Source of the DNA: Tiliqua scincoides
Lineage: Eukaryota > Chordata > Lepidosauria > Squamata > Scincidae
DNA: 64,000 nt
Direction: 5' to 3'
NCBI RefSeq assembly: GCF_035046505.1
Contig: NC_089821.1
Span: forward strand, 170,021,531 to 170,085,530
This document shows positions 10,893 to 22,274 of the stretch, in pieces (position 1 is the first letter of the stretch; each line of letters starts with the position of its first letter). The notes under the pieces were generated by a model. It had not been told where the DNA came from. It searched no databases and saw only the letters and a list, made by a program, of their open reading frames with translations. Position numbers and translations under genes: made by a program.

Positions 10893-11754
10893 TTTGTTAG
10901 TTGTGTGCAAAAAAAAAAGATGTTTTCAATTGTGTTATTAATCTGCAGAGGCAAATCACTGGTTCCCTGGGACACTTTAGGAAGAAGTTGTGACTCAAGA
11001 CCAGATTTCAGAACAAGACTGGAATGGCAGCTCACTTTTCAAAGCAGATGTACTGAATTAGTAAACGCCCTAAAAAGAAAAGCAATGAACATGCAAGGTT
11101 CTTTTTATACATCATGGTCAGTAAGATCTGTGCTGTAGCATGACACTGTTATGTATGTGAAGAGGTCAGTAACAGTAGATTGGAATCTGATGCCTGCAGC
11201 ACCCTGTCTGACCCTTACATGGTCATTAGCACCAGTGGAGCTGCCCCCTCTCCCCAACCTCAACACAATTTGCTAACGAGAACTGGACCTGGTTGCACAC
11301 CAAATAGGGACATGAGTCCCTGGGTGTAGATAACAGCTCCCAATCTAGCCTGCTGTAGAAGATATCGCTGTGTAAATAAATCACATCTTTTATCATCAGA
11401 CTGTCAGCAGGAGCTAGTTATTTGTTTTTAAATATGTTTTACAGATAGCCTGTCCAAGTGAGATAGAGATCTAGTTTTACAAGAGCCTGTGGAGAGTGGA
11501 GGATAGAATTTATATCTAAAATTGAAGTCCCAGGTCGCAGAGGCAAGCTTCAGCCTGCAAGAGGACAATTTATTGGGCAGATCACTCCACAAACTTGTTG
11601 CGATGCTGAGTCAAAACTTGCCAATTGTTTCCCTTCAGGGATTCAAAATGGACAATACAAAGACACTTTTAAAAAAGTCTCTGTCATTAACACGTTGTCA
11701 ACAAAGGCCAGCTAATTGAGATACACTGCCTCTCTATAACCTGCCTCTGTATAA
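10893..11754. other. Unassigned intergenic sequence
   Basis: Nothing recognised. Confidence 0.35.
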
Positions 11755-11848
11755 TCTGTTTTAAGGTTCATTCATAGCTGCTTTGAATGCTCCCTTGGGA
11801 GATAAAGCGGGATTTAAAGTGTAAATAAATTAATAAAATAAATCCATC
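11755..11848 (+). mobile_element. LINE/SINE 3' tail fragment
   Basis: GCTGCTTTGAATGCTCCCTT, then GAGATAAAGCGGGATTTAAA and an AATAAAT-rich tail: the forward version of the reversed tails at 21076 and 21275. Confidence 0.5.
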
Positions 11849-13136
11849 CATAGCACTCTGTGTCTTTCACTTGGTGATTTCCAGCTGAATGTGTGAACTG
11901 CCTTGACTGTGTCTGACACCATACCCGATGGCTTTAAATCTCTCTCTGTGACACTTGAACTGTGATGCCTAAGGCATAGGCATCACAGCTGGGTCCAGCT
12001 GCCTCAGGTGGGGAAGCCCTGGTGTTACCAAAAAGGGCTGTTTTGTATAGGGGAATAATTACACTGCCCTTATTGGAAACTTCAGGACCATAGGCTGGAT
12101 AACAAGACGGTGTAATGCAGAGAAATTCCCTTTTAGCTTAAGGAGACTGAAAGAAAGATAACTTTTAACAAAAGATTATATTTTTATTACAAAAACACAC
12201 AGGTAAACATAATGCACATGAAAAATGATGAGTCTTGGTCCTAGTACTTGCATCTAGTGTACCTAGCTTTATGGTGGTTGCATGTGAAAAGTATTTGGTG
12301 CATCCGAGGAAATTAGAAAGGGAACAGTTGTAGGGAAGCATTTTAGGGGTCCCTGGTCTGCCAAACCCAGTTGCTAACTAAAGATGGGGGGAAGAAAGGA
12401 AAAAGTCCCAGACGCGAGATAGTTACCTGACTTGTAGAGCAGGTGGATGGGGGGGGAGAGTCCTATGGAGGACCCTCACAACACAGATGTGTTGTGTCCT
12501 TGGAAGGGGAGCCCAGAGAGAGAGCATGTGGCATCCAGCCCTCTCTTAAAAAGGGTTTTTGCTGACCTAGAGCTGACCTGGATGTGTTTGCTTACTACAC
12601 ACAGTGGGGTACTTGGAATACGTAAAACTTTGAAAGGATTATCAGCAAAATTCAATAGAGTCAGATGACTGTCTTCCTAGCTGGGGGAACTTACACAATG
12701 AATACATTAACCCAGGGAAGCAGTTCAAATTTGCATAGAGTACTTAAGCAGTGATTGAGTTAAAACAATACAATGAATACAGTAATGTAGGAGACACTTA
12801 AACAATGATTTACTATGCAAGACTTACTCCTAGAGAGGGGGATGTTGTAACCATGAGCTTGTGGCTTGACCTGATTGTGACCTGTGTGTTGAGATTTAAT
12901 GCGTTTGCATAAACAGTGATTGGATTAAAACAATACAATGCCATGAGCTTGTAGCTTGACCAGAGTTTTTGGAAGTTTGGCCTGTGAGAAGATTGGCCTG
13001 CAACCAGATATAAAATCACAACTAAGGAAAAAGGGGATTTTCACGTAACACTGGCAGGGAGGAAGGTCTATCCAGTTGTTTGAAGACACTGCTAGGTTAG
13101 TTGAATATTTATTCTGAAGCTCCTGCTCTCCACATC
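11849..13136. other. Unassigned intergenic sequence
   Basis: A phrase (GATTGAGTTAAAACAATACA region at about 12753, and again at about 12919) is partly repeated together with CCATGAGCTTG (12852 and 12942), showing a small local duplication. No gene is seen. Confidence 0.35.
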
Positions 13137-13797
13137 CATGTACAAATCCATGGTTAGGCCACACCTGGAGTATTGCATCCAGTTCTGGTTGCCACATCTC
13201 AAAAAGGATATAGTGGAAATGGAAAAAGTGCAAAAGAGAGCGACTAAGGATTACTGGGCTGGGGCACCTTCCCTATGAGGAAAGGCTACAGTGTTTAGGC
13301 CTCTTCAGTCTAGAAAAGAGACTCCTGAGGGGGGACATGATTGAGACATACAATCATGCAGGGGATAGACGGAGCGGATAGAGAGATACTCTTTTCCCTC
13401 TCACATAACACCAGAACCAGGGGACACCCACGAAAGTTGAGTGTTGGGAGAGTTAGGAGAGACAGAAGAAAATATTTCTTTAGTGTAATTAGTTTGTGGA
13501 ACTCTTTGCCACAAGAAATAGTTATGGCATCTTGCCTGGATGCCTTTAAGAGGGGATTGGACAAATTTCTGGAGGAGAAGTTCATTATGGGTTACAAGTC
13601 ATAGTAGGTATGTGGAAGCTCTTGATTTTAGAGGCAAGCTGCCTCTGATTGCCAGATGCAGGGGAGGGCACCAGGATGCAGGTTGTGCCTGTTGTCTTGT
13701 GTGCTCCCTGGGGCATTTGGTGGGCCACTGTGAGATACAGGAAGCTGGACTAGATGGGCCTATGGCTTGATCCAGCGGGGTGGTTCTTATGTTCTCA
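13137..13797 (+). mobile_element. CR1 LINE, 3' end fragment
   Basis: Same CR1 tail as at 1533-2224 (HTRTRGHPRKLS-type reverse-transcriptase C-terminus at 13341-13604, 3' UTR ending GGACTAGATGGGCC, then ttatgttctca). The frame is broken by several small indels, for example after the motif at about 13247. The 5' end starts abruptly at the GTACAAATCCATGGTTAGG segment. Confidence 0.9.
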
Positions 13798-14084
13798 TGC
13801 ACATTTCCCCCTCCTCTCTATCTCCCTCTTCCTTTTACAACTCATGAAGTTGAAGGAGAAGCAGTGAGGGGAGTAGGCGGGCAGAGATGGGTGGGTGCAC
13901 CATCAATCTGCTACCTTAGGCAACTGCTTCAGTTGGCCTCATGGATGGACTGGCCCTGAGCGTGAGCTTGGTTTGATTTCTTATTGTGTAGTTAGGGATG
14001 AATTATGTTTAATGTTTAGGACGAATGAATTGTCATAATTTAATTAACTGTTTAATTTTTTGTTACTGCCTTCTTTGGATCTGG
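13798..14084. other. Unassigned intergenic sequence
   Basis: Nothing recognised. Confidence 0.3.
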
Positions 14085-14205
14085 AATTGTTACGTGATTG
14101 ATTTGTGAATTGTTTGCATTATTCTTGATTTTTTTGGTTTGCTGCTGTAAACCACTTTGAGATTCACTGAGGCAGATATGTGGTATGCAAATTAAATTTG
14201 ATGAT
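14085..14205 (+). mobile_element. L2-like LINE or SINE 3' tail
   Basis: Contains TGCTGTAAACCACTTTGAGA then GGTATGCAAATTAAATTT, the widespread reptile 3' tail (TAAACCGCTTTGAGA and a TAAAT-rich end). Confidence 0.45.
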
Positions 14206-14224
14206 TTTGTCCTTGGATGACTGA

Positions 14225-14330
14225 ATTCCAAGTTCAAACCTCAGCTCAGTTATAAAACTAGTAAGTAGTGAGCAAATTGCTCCCTATCAGCCCCTACAAA
14301 GTAGTGTGAGGATAAGATTTCTAGGAAATT
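14225..14330 (+). mobile_element. MIR/CORE-like SINE fragment
   Basis: AAGTTCAAACCTCAGCTCAG resembles a tRNA B box, followed by AGTGAGCAAATTGCTCCC and AAGTAGTGTGAGGATAAGAT, the order seen in MIR-like SINEs. Degraded. Confidence 0.4.
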
Positions 14331-14459
14331 CTGAGAGAAACAGCAGCACATGAATGTCACAAGTAAGTTATTACATGAAGTGGTGGTTGTTGAGCAATGA
14401 ACATGCATGAACTCAACTTAAGTGGGCCAATCTATTGTGCGTTTTGATAATGTCTATTT

Positions 14460-14726
14460 CAGTGGTTCCCAAATTTATTTATTTAATTATTTATAATAAC
14501 CAGGAAAGAAACCCTCAAACATGTATCTCTCTCTATTTACACATGCTTGCAAATTGCAGAAATGTATCTCTTTGCAGGGTACTTAACAACTATACTATCC
14601 AATTTTTAAATAGCCTCAGGGCTTGAGGCAATTAGTTATCTGATCTTTCCATTACCCTTTGGTGACCCACCAAAAATCAGGTTGCAGCCTACCAGTGGGT
14701 CCTGACCCACAGTGTGGAAACCACTG
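14460..14726. mobile_element. hAT-like MITE, CAGTGGTTCCC ends
   Basis: Ends CAGTGGTTCCCAAA and GTGTGGAAACCACTG are inverted repeats. The flanks gtctattt and aactaatt agree at five of eight bases. Internal text includes GGTGACCCACCAAAAATCAG. No coding capacity. Confidence 0.6.
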
Positions 14727-17251
14727 AACTAATTGCTTTTGCAGCATAGGAGCATAATGATGAGAAACAAGAATACTGGATTGAAATAACTTTCTTAATA
14801 TATCAAAGCCTTTTTCAGGCATTCCAAATCTGTGAATAATGAACTTACATGGAGTGTGTGTGTGGGGAGGCTGCACCGCTGACTAGGTGCATTTATTAGG
14901 ACATCAGTTGTAGTCCCTTGTGCTTGCACACCCCAACATGCAGTCGTTATCCTTTGATTTCAGTTGTCCAAAAAGAGCTCAGATCCTGACATCTAAATAG
15001 GGAGAAATCCCATTGTTCTCCACTCTGCCAGCATATAGCATAGTCACAGTGCAACCTCTCCATCCTCTCCTTTTTCTCTGAATCACTAGACAAACCGCCC
15101 AATCGTTTCCAATTCTCCTGTGCCGATGCAGCAAGGCCAACGTGGGACACAACTGCATTCTATGGGGGAAGTTGGAAGGCTGGAGGCTCCTCAAGGCAAG
15201 GGAACAATTGTCCCCTTGTCCCATGGTAAGCCCCAGCCTGCACAACAGGTCTACTTGGACCTGCTCGAGCTAAATAGCTGGTGCAAGTCTGAATAGATCC
15301 ATGTTGGCAGATCAGGCCAAGGCAGGGAGAGAAGATACAGAGTGAGCCTCTGATCCTGCCCCCTTCCAGGCCTAATCTGCCCCCATTGCTGTCTTCCCCT
15401 CACCTCATTCCACACCATCCTTGACCTCTTCATTCTTCAGCTCCCGCACTGCTCAGCACTGATCTTACTTCTCTGGCAGGCACTGTTCCTTCCGCTAGTG
15501 CACACAGACTGATGAGGGCCTTCATGCCGGTGCCTGTAACTGTTATGCATTACGGCACTTTCACAACAGCCAGCACCAGTGCAGCACACATGGTGCCAGT
15601 GCACAACTGGCTCCCCAGCACAAATGACTGGCAATTGCATGCACCACCTAAGCAACTAGCTACCATTGGGGGAGTACGCTAGTGGCAGGGTTGGGCAGTG
15701 GGGCAGGGAGGGGGAGAACAGGGCATTTTGGGGAAAGAATGGTGTCATACAAGGGGTTCAAATGAACTAAGAGGTGGATGCAGGGTGTCTGTAATTAGTA
15801 CATCCTTGAAAGTCTATTTAGAAAATCTGTTATTTTATTTTATTTTTTAATGGGACATTAATTTTAGGAAGTTATAGATTCATCTTTAGATGATCGGTGG
15901 GAGGATTTTTGCAGTTCAAACTTCTTGCCAGGGATTGAATTAATACATGGGTGGATGAGAACTCTTTCCTCTTCTTGTTGTTTAGCCCCTTGTTCTAATC
16001 TCCAGAATAAAATTTTACTGGACCATCACCCAAAGTAGCCTTAGACCACTTCCTTTGCAGCTCATCAGCTCAGACCACAATATTTTGTTTCAGGAAAATT
16101 CCAGTTAAATTACAGAACATTAAAAATACCAACTGTCTCTCAAAATTCAAACACTGTTCCAAATTTAAACTGAACTGCAAATGAGGAATGTCAGAGAAAT
16201 ATCCAAGGGAATTAACAGTATTTGGGATAGGAAAAGAGACCTCATGTTGCTTCTGCTGCTGGCAACCAGGGAGAATTTGAAGTATTTAGCCATTTTTCCC
16301 ACCTATTTAACTTTTTTCCCCTTTTCTAGCTCTCCCTGCAGACCAATGTGGAAAAGTGTCCATTAGCACAAAAGTGCTTCCCACTGAGTTCAATGGTATT
16401 TACTTCCTAGCAAATGCACTGAGGACTGCAGCTTTTGTGAATCAAACTAAATATCTCCCATCCGGATTCTATACGACAAGACACGCTTCCTTATACATTC
16501 TTAAAATATTGGAATGAAAGACATGATAGTTCTAGTGTAACCTCATAAATCTCTTCTGATTTGAATTCAGAGTCTATGAACTCTAGCAAAATTCTCATGA
16601 GAAAACAGTATCTATCTATAAAAACTCCTGAACTCCTCATGGGAATTGGCTGGTTTAGAAGGGTTCAGGGGTTGAAGGCTGTGGCTTATTTGCTAAGATT
16701 TTCTCAGTAAATATATCATGGTAACACAGGATAAAAACCACTATACTTAATGTGAAGAATGTCCATCCTTCGTAACAGTGCATGAACTTTTGAGTCTTTA
16801 GACAAAAAGAAATTTAAGAAAATAGTAAGCAACTAGCTTTGAAATGCAAATGCATAGCTCTTCTTCCTCCTTCCAGTAGGTGACACCAAAGGATTTTGTT
16901 TACAGTTGCAAGAACAGGCCTGGTTAGAGCCAGAGTGGTACCTGAAGCAGTGTGCTAATTCCAAACGCCCCCAAAATGTGCACCTGCGCCCAACCATCAC
17001 CTCCTCCTCCTTGCCTAAGCAGCCGGGTGGGTGACAGAGAGTTGTGTAGCTTGTAAAAGGTGAGATTGAAAAGAATCAAAACAGCACCTTCATATTTTTG
17101 CCTTTGTATTAATTATTTGGCTAAAAATCTGACATTATATTTCAAAAAACCTCCTAAATCTAAATCCTATGCATTTTATTAAAAATAAATAAATCTTTGA
17201 CCCTCTCTGTTTAAGTTAAGGAGATTTCACTAAGACCGTGAATTAGAAAAT
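14727..17251. other. Unassigned intergenic sequence
   Basis: Nothing supports a coding exon. The stretch near 15170-15430 shares phrases with 8700-9000 (for example GGTCTACTTGGACCTGCTCG against CAGGACCTGCACTAGCTC), so it probably contains another DNA transposon remnant whose ends I cannot define. Confidence 0.3.
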
Positions 17252-17763
17252 GGGCAGCCCAATCCTGAGCTGCCCGGCATGAAAGGCAGCAGCGGCATCC
17301 TTAACACGTCAGGCAGCCAGCAGCAGCTCCTTGGAGGAAGAGGACATCCATCCCCTAAGGAAAGTAGCCCTGCAATGAGGCTACTTGACTCTGTACCAGC
17401 TATTTAGCTGGCACAGAGTAAAGACACCTTGTGTCGGGCCGCAAGGCCTGACACGGGGCACTGGGTCCCAGCCCTCTCCCACCCTGCTCTCACCCCATCA
17501 CGCTTTCTCCCCACCTTCACCCACCTCTCCCGTCCTGGAATGCCTCCCCCCAGTGCCCCCACTAACCTCTCCACTGCCTGGCGCTTCTCACAGAGCACAG
17601 GGCGGCAGTCCTCCAGCCTCTGACTGCGCCGTCCCACTGCAAGTTTGCACTGGGCCAGCTCTGGCGCTGGGCCAGCAGTAATGGTCACAGGCGCGCCTTA
17701 TGGCACATTTGCAACAGTGTGCACTGGCAGTGAGCCGGTGAGCATTCATCAGGATTGGGCCCT
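17252..17763. mobile_element. DNA transposon remnant flanked by an 11-bp direct repeat
   Basis: Ends GGGCAGCCCAATCCTGA and TCAGGATTGGGCCCT are inverted repeats. The element is flanked on both sides by AATTAGAAAAT (17241-17251 and 17764-17774), a perfect 11-bp direct repeat. The ends resemble the Harbinger-like MITEs here, but those carry 3-bp duplications. The GC-rich interior (17430-17700) gives meaningless open frames. Confidence 0.6.
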
Positions 17764-18029
17764 AATTAGAAAATATTCAACTCATTTTTCTCCTAAGAAG
17801 AGAACAATGATATTTTATTAATAATGCCATATTGTCCTATACTGGAAATTAACACATACACTGAACAACATATTAATCCTGCTTGCACATTTTGAATATA
17901 TTACATGACTAGAACTTCTCACGCTCCACATGACTTGGGACAAAGGAGATTCTAATTGTTCACGTGAGCATATAAATAGCATTTCCTGGATCCTATTGGA
18001 AGACAGTGAAAGCAAGTCTCACCCTATGG

Positions 18030-18209
18030 CAGTGGTTCCCAAACTGTGAACCATGGTGTCCCAGGGAGCCATGGAAAACAGCTCCCTGGAATCCTCATGA
18101 AAAGCTACCACCCTATGTAATGTATAGGATTGTAGCCCTAATGGGGAGCTGTGGCCAGTGGCCCTGTAGGACAAGGAAGCCACCAGTCCAAAAAAATTGG
18201 GAACCTCTG
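18030..18209 (+). mobile_element. hAT MITE with perfect 8-bp target duplication
   Basis: A 180-bp element with ends CAGTGGTTCCCAAACTG and TTGGGAACCTCTG, flanked by CCCTATGG at 18022-18029 and 18210-18217. The 8-bp duplication and CAG...CTG ends are diagnostic of hAT. A reversed relative lies at 44444-44630. Confidence 0.9.
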
Positions 18210-18790
18210 CCCTATGGAGAAACTATTCCACTGAGTGTGATCCAGCCACAGTTGAGCAATCCAGTCCTTTGTGTATTTACATGTCCCGCAGTATTAAAAA
18301 ACCTCCAGATAAGTTGCAAAATAGCTCAGTCTCGTGATGTTCAGTGGATATCCTGAGCAACTTTCAAGAGCATGCTATTGTTTTGAACACAATACCAAGC
18401 AGTTTGAGGATAACATTGAAAACCACGTACTAAATAATTCTAAATAAATATATTTCTTCTAAAGAAGAAACTCAAGTTTAAGTTCTATAATGGAAATGCT
18501 GATACGATATTAACTTTGGCACTGCAAGTATCCTATTTATGTATCTACTGCTAATGATTGTAATTTTGTAGCCAAAATGCTTGCTAGGACATCATGTTTT
18601 CCATGGGAGCCTTCCAGTCCTGAGCATGCACTTGCTTCAGGATCAAGACAGCAGAGTTGCTTAGCAATGGTCCCTTCCTCACAGTATTTAAATTCATGGG
18701 GTTTGATTTCATGGAGGCCTCAGTAGGGTTTCCTGTTAACTGTGGATTTTACATATCTATGCATGTGCTGGTCCAGTACTTATAGACTGA

Positions 18791-18961
18791 GGGCCCAATC
18801 CTATCCAACTGTCCAGCGCTGATGTGCCAATTGCCATGTGCTGCATCCTCTGGTGGGGAGGCAGTCACAGAGGCCTCCTCAAGTCAAGGGAACATTTGTT
18901 CCCATTCCTCGGGGATGCATTGTGGCTGCATCGGTGCTGGAAAGTTAGATAGGATTGAACC
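18791..18961. mobile_element. Harbinger-like palindromic MITE
   Basis: Ends GGGCCCAATCCTATCC and GATAGGATTGAACC; interior TGTCCAGCGCTGATGTGCCA. Preceded by TGA; the right flank TTC is a decayed TNA. Confidence 0.75.
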
Positions 18962-20960
18962 TTCAAATTAAACACATTCTGCTCCTCTTCCACTACACTT
19001 GTGCAAACGCATTTTGTCCAGTAAATGCATATATACAACAGAGGCTGCAATATGTTCAATCTTTAGATCAGCCTAAATAACACTTCCAGAGATATAAGAA
19101 TCTAATGATAACTGAGCTGGTAATTCTGTGTCTGGGCTGTGCCGTGTGTCCATTGCAACCTCCTAGCCCACTGAACTGGTAATATTCAATGGCAAAACCT
19201 CAGCAAATTCATTGCCACTAGGAAGGGAAAACACACACCCTCAAATTCAGGTACAGCTGAGATCAGGGTCTCTGAGAGGAATTTTATCAGGGGGTACAAA
19301 GTTTCTTTTGGGCCCCTTTGCAAAGGGGGAGGGGTGAAACAAAGCAGGGGAAGGTGGTGACGGGCAAGCAGAATAGGGGCATGGAGGGACGAAGCAGGGT
19401 GGGAGGAGGGTAGAGACAGCTGGAAAAGTTTTTGGAGTCCAGGTCTACCCACCCATGTGGCATCAGTAATGTCTCCAACATCCCCAGTCATGGTAGTATC
19501 CCCAGCAGATAGGAAAATGTCAGACCCCAGGAAATTTCTGGGCCCCCTCCTTTGGCTCCTGGGCCCCCTTTTTGACCTTGGGTCCAGGTACAAATTACCC
19601 CCTTTACTCCCCTCTCCTAGGCCCTGGCTGAGATGATCCTTGTAGCTCCACCTCCCATCTGGGTAAGCCTATAAGTAACATGAAGGACCCCCATTCACTA
19701 CAGCCTGTTCAGTCTGCAAGTTTCGGCTTACAAGATTGAATGTGTCTTCATCCCTGCACATCAATATGTAAGTGAATGGAAGAAGGGTTCTAGCCTAGCT
19801 CTGATATGCTAGTTTTCTATGGGAAGAGAAATTCTTTTCACATGAAGGAGCATTCAATCACGTGAATCCAAACCTGCAGACGGTAGAACCCAGACATGAG
19901 TTTACACCTCAGTGAAAGCTAGGCCTTAGTGTCCAAGTAAGAAGTTAGTGTTGCTGGGGACTGAAGTGTCCCATCTCTGAAACATCACAACCTCATCTGC
20001 ATATTGAATTCAATGGCTGTTCTTCCACTGAGGATGTCAATGTATTGGATGAATGCTGATGCTCCTCTCTCACACCTGAAATGGTGAACTGTTTGAATAT
20101 CTGTGTTCTCTTCAATTAGGTTCTTATGTGTTTCTGGGTATTGTTTATATTTACAGACAGTGTATAAAATTAAAAAAAACAACAAATTAAATATGCAGAA
20201 GCCCTGACTGTATCTTTCATTTCAATACTTATAGAATTGATCACGGCTGACTTTCACATTAATGGGGAAGAGCGATTTGTATGAAAAATGAGAACTTTGT
20301 TTAAAGACTAAAGAAAGCATTACAGGCAAAGGGAAATAAAAAACAGGTAGAACTGAAAAAAACATCAAAGATTCTCAATCTCTAGTGAAATGGTCAAAAC
20401 AAAGGAATTGTTGCCAAAAAAGCAAATGTGGAGAAGAATCTCAACAAATATTTACTCAGCTGAGCATGATTGGCTTCAGCTGGACATTGGAAAAAGAAGA
20501 GCAACATTTTAAGGTTGGTTAAACTCTGAGAACTTTTGAATCTAATCTTCTGCTTCTGGTCCTCAAGTTACAGGCAATAAGACCACCAGTGGGACACTTA
20601 CTCCTATTAACCAACAGTGATAGTTCTATACCACCAGTAGGGGCAAAAAGTCATTGCTTTTGACCACACAAACATTCTTTGCTACACACCATCACTACTA
20701 GTGTTAGTACAGGATAATAACCAAACATTGGCCACACAACCTAACCTGACAGGACTTTTGAGCTTCTCAGGAAAATCTGGCTAGGCACTGGAGAGAAAAT
20801 GTGAGGGTGGGTGGTCAGTGTGTATGTTTGTATGTGCTACTCAAATGGATTGGATATGAACTACTGTTGTTCAAACATAGTCCAATATATCTCATAAATG
20901 AAACTGATCCAGTACCACAACCACAAAAGAGCTCATGTGTAGTCAGGAGAGTTTGCCAAA
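18962..20960. other. Unassigned intergenic sequence
   Basis: No gene, and no repeat I can name. Confidence 0.35.
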
Positions 20961-21005
20961 CCCAATCCTAGGCATGTCTACTCAGAAGTAAGTCCCATTA
21001 GAGTC

Positions 21006-21068
<63 letters not shown>

Positions 21069-21160
21069 TAATAATAATAAACTTTATTTATATCCCGCCC
21101 TTCTCCCTAAAGGGACCCAATGGGGCTTACTCCAAGAAAATGTGGATAGGATTGGGCTGT
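20961..21160. mobile_element. Short Harbinger-like MITE split by a LINE-tail insertion
   Basis: Left part CCCAATCCTAGGCATGTCTA then CTCAGAAGTAAGTCCCATTA, right part GGGGCTTACTCC then GTGGATAGGATTGGGC: together one short MITE of the type seen intact at 51318-51407. Between them (about 21008-21118) lie an (AAT)n tract and a LINE 3' tail. Confidence 0.65.
21008..21118 (-). mobile_element. (AAT)n tract plus extreme LINE 3' tail insertion
   Basis: About 24 AAT units, with one slip at 21062, followed by CTTTATTTATATCCCGCCCT and CTCCCTAAAGGGACCC. Read on the minus strand this is a LINE/SINE 3' end with an (ATT)n tail. The host repeat continues on both sides, with caat repeated at the junctions, so this is a severely 5'-truncated retrotransposition. 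Confidence 0.65.
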
Positions 21161-21274
21161 AAGATACCTGATTAGCATCTCTCCCACTGAAAAAGCACTC
21201 TGAGCAATGCTCCGAAGGAGATCCCAACAGAAAATTCTTATTTTGGAGGACTTGAGGATTGGGTCAATATTTAC

Positions 21275-21335
21275 TTTTTATTTCTTTTGAGAAATTTATA
21301 TCCCGCCTTTCAAATGCCCAAGGCAGCTTAAAAAG
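21275..21335 (-). mobile_element. LINE/SINE 3' tail fragment
   Basis: AAATTTATATCCCGCCTTTC then AAATGCCCAAGGCAGCTTA, the same tail family as 21076-21118, on the minus strand. Confidence 0.5.
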
Positions 21336-22266
21336 CTCCATATACAAATATGGAAAAAGACATCTGAGGCTGATCTTGGGCCTTCAACAAAACAGTACAA
21401 AATCAGAAAAAAGCCTTCACACACACATGCACGCACACACATGTACACACCACTCACAGAAAGGAAAAACAATCACTAAGCATGCAGTCAATTTTACTTC
21501 TCACAAGACAAGGAAAGATGGTGGGGATTTGGTGGGTCTTTGGCAAGGCTGATCCATGAGCCAAGATTACAATTCCTGTTTCTATGAGGCAAGAGAGCAT
21601 TGAGTTGTAGGGAACATGACAGCAAAGGGCCAACTGAGCAAGTCTCCCTGACAAAAGGGAGCCTCAAAGTCAGAAAGGGGACTATGAAGCAAACCCTTCA
21701 CAAGCATTATAGGCAATAGCCTGGAAGGGAGCAAAGGACTAGAGCTGCCTTTCTCTGAGGGAAGGGGCGTGCTGACTAGTCCATTCTGGGTAAGGAGCTT
21801 TGGTAGCACTTGGGGAAATAGAGAGAGAGAAGGCTGGAAAGGAATGGGGGTTGTGGGGTATTCCTGTCCTGCATGCTGGCTGGCATGGTGGTTCTCAGAT
21901 GGATGATGGAATAGGGGTGATGACACCGCACCAGTGGGTTATTACTCCCCAGACCAACAGCAAGACAGGATGCAATGGGCAAGGGGAGAAAAAACAACAT
22001 GAGACTCCAAAGTCAAGGATTTGTATAGGTTTTTGCTCCATAGTATCCCACTGGATTCTATGCAGAGTGACTCAATCAGGAGGTTCTCTATTGCTAGTCC
22101 TCTGCTGCGTTCAGCCTTTGTTTTCCTACCTGGTTGAGGTTGTGCTGGATCATTCCTAGACTGGAGCTCAACCATGGGATTGGGGAGGACTATTGGAGGT
22201 ATGGAGCTTTTCCCTTGTTTTACAAAATTTATTTGTCCCAGACTCAGGAGTCCAAGCAGGTGGCTG
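21336..22266. other. Unassigned intergenic sequence
   Basis: A short (CA)-rich patch near 21418-21450. No gene. Confidence 0.35.
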
Positions 22267-22274
22267 TGATCACA

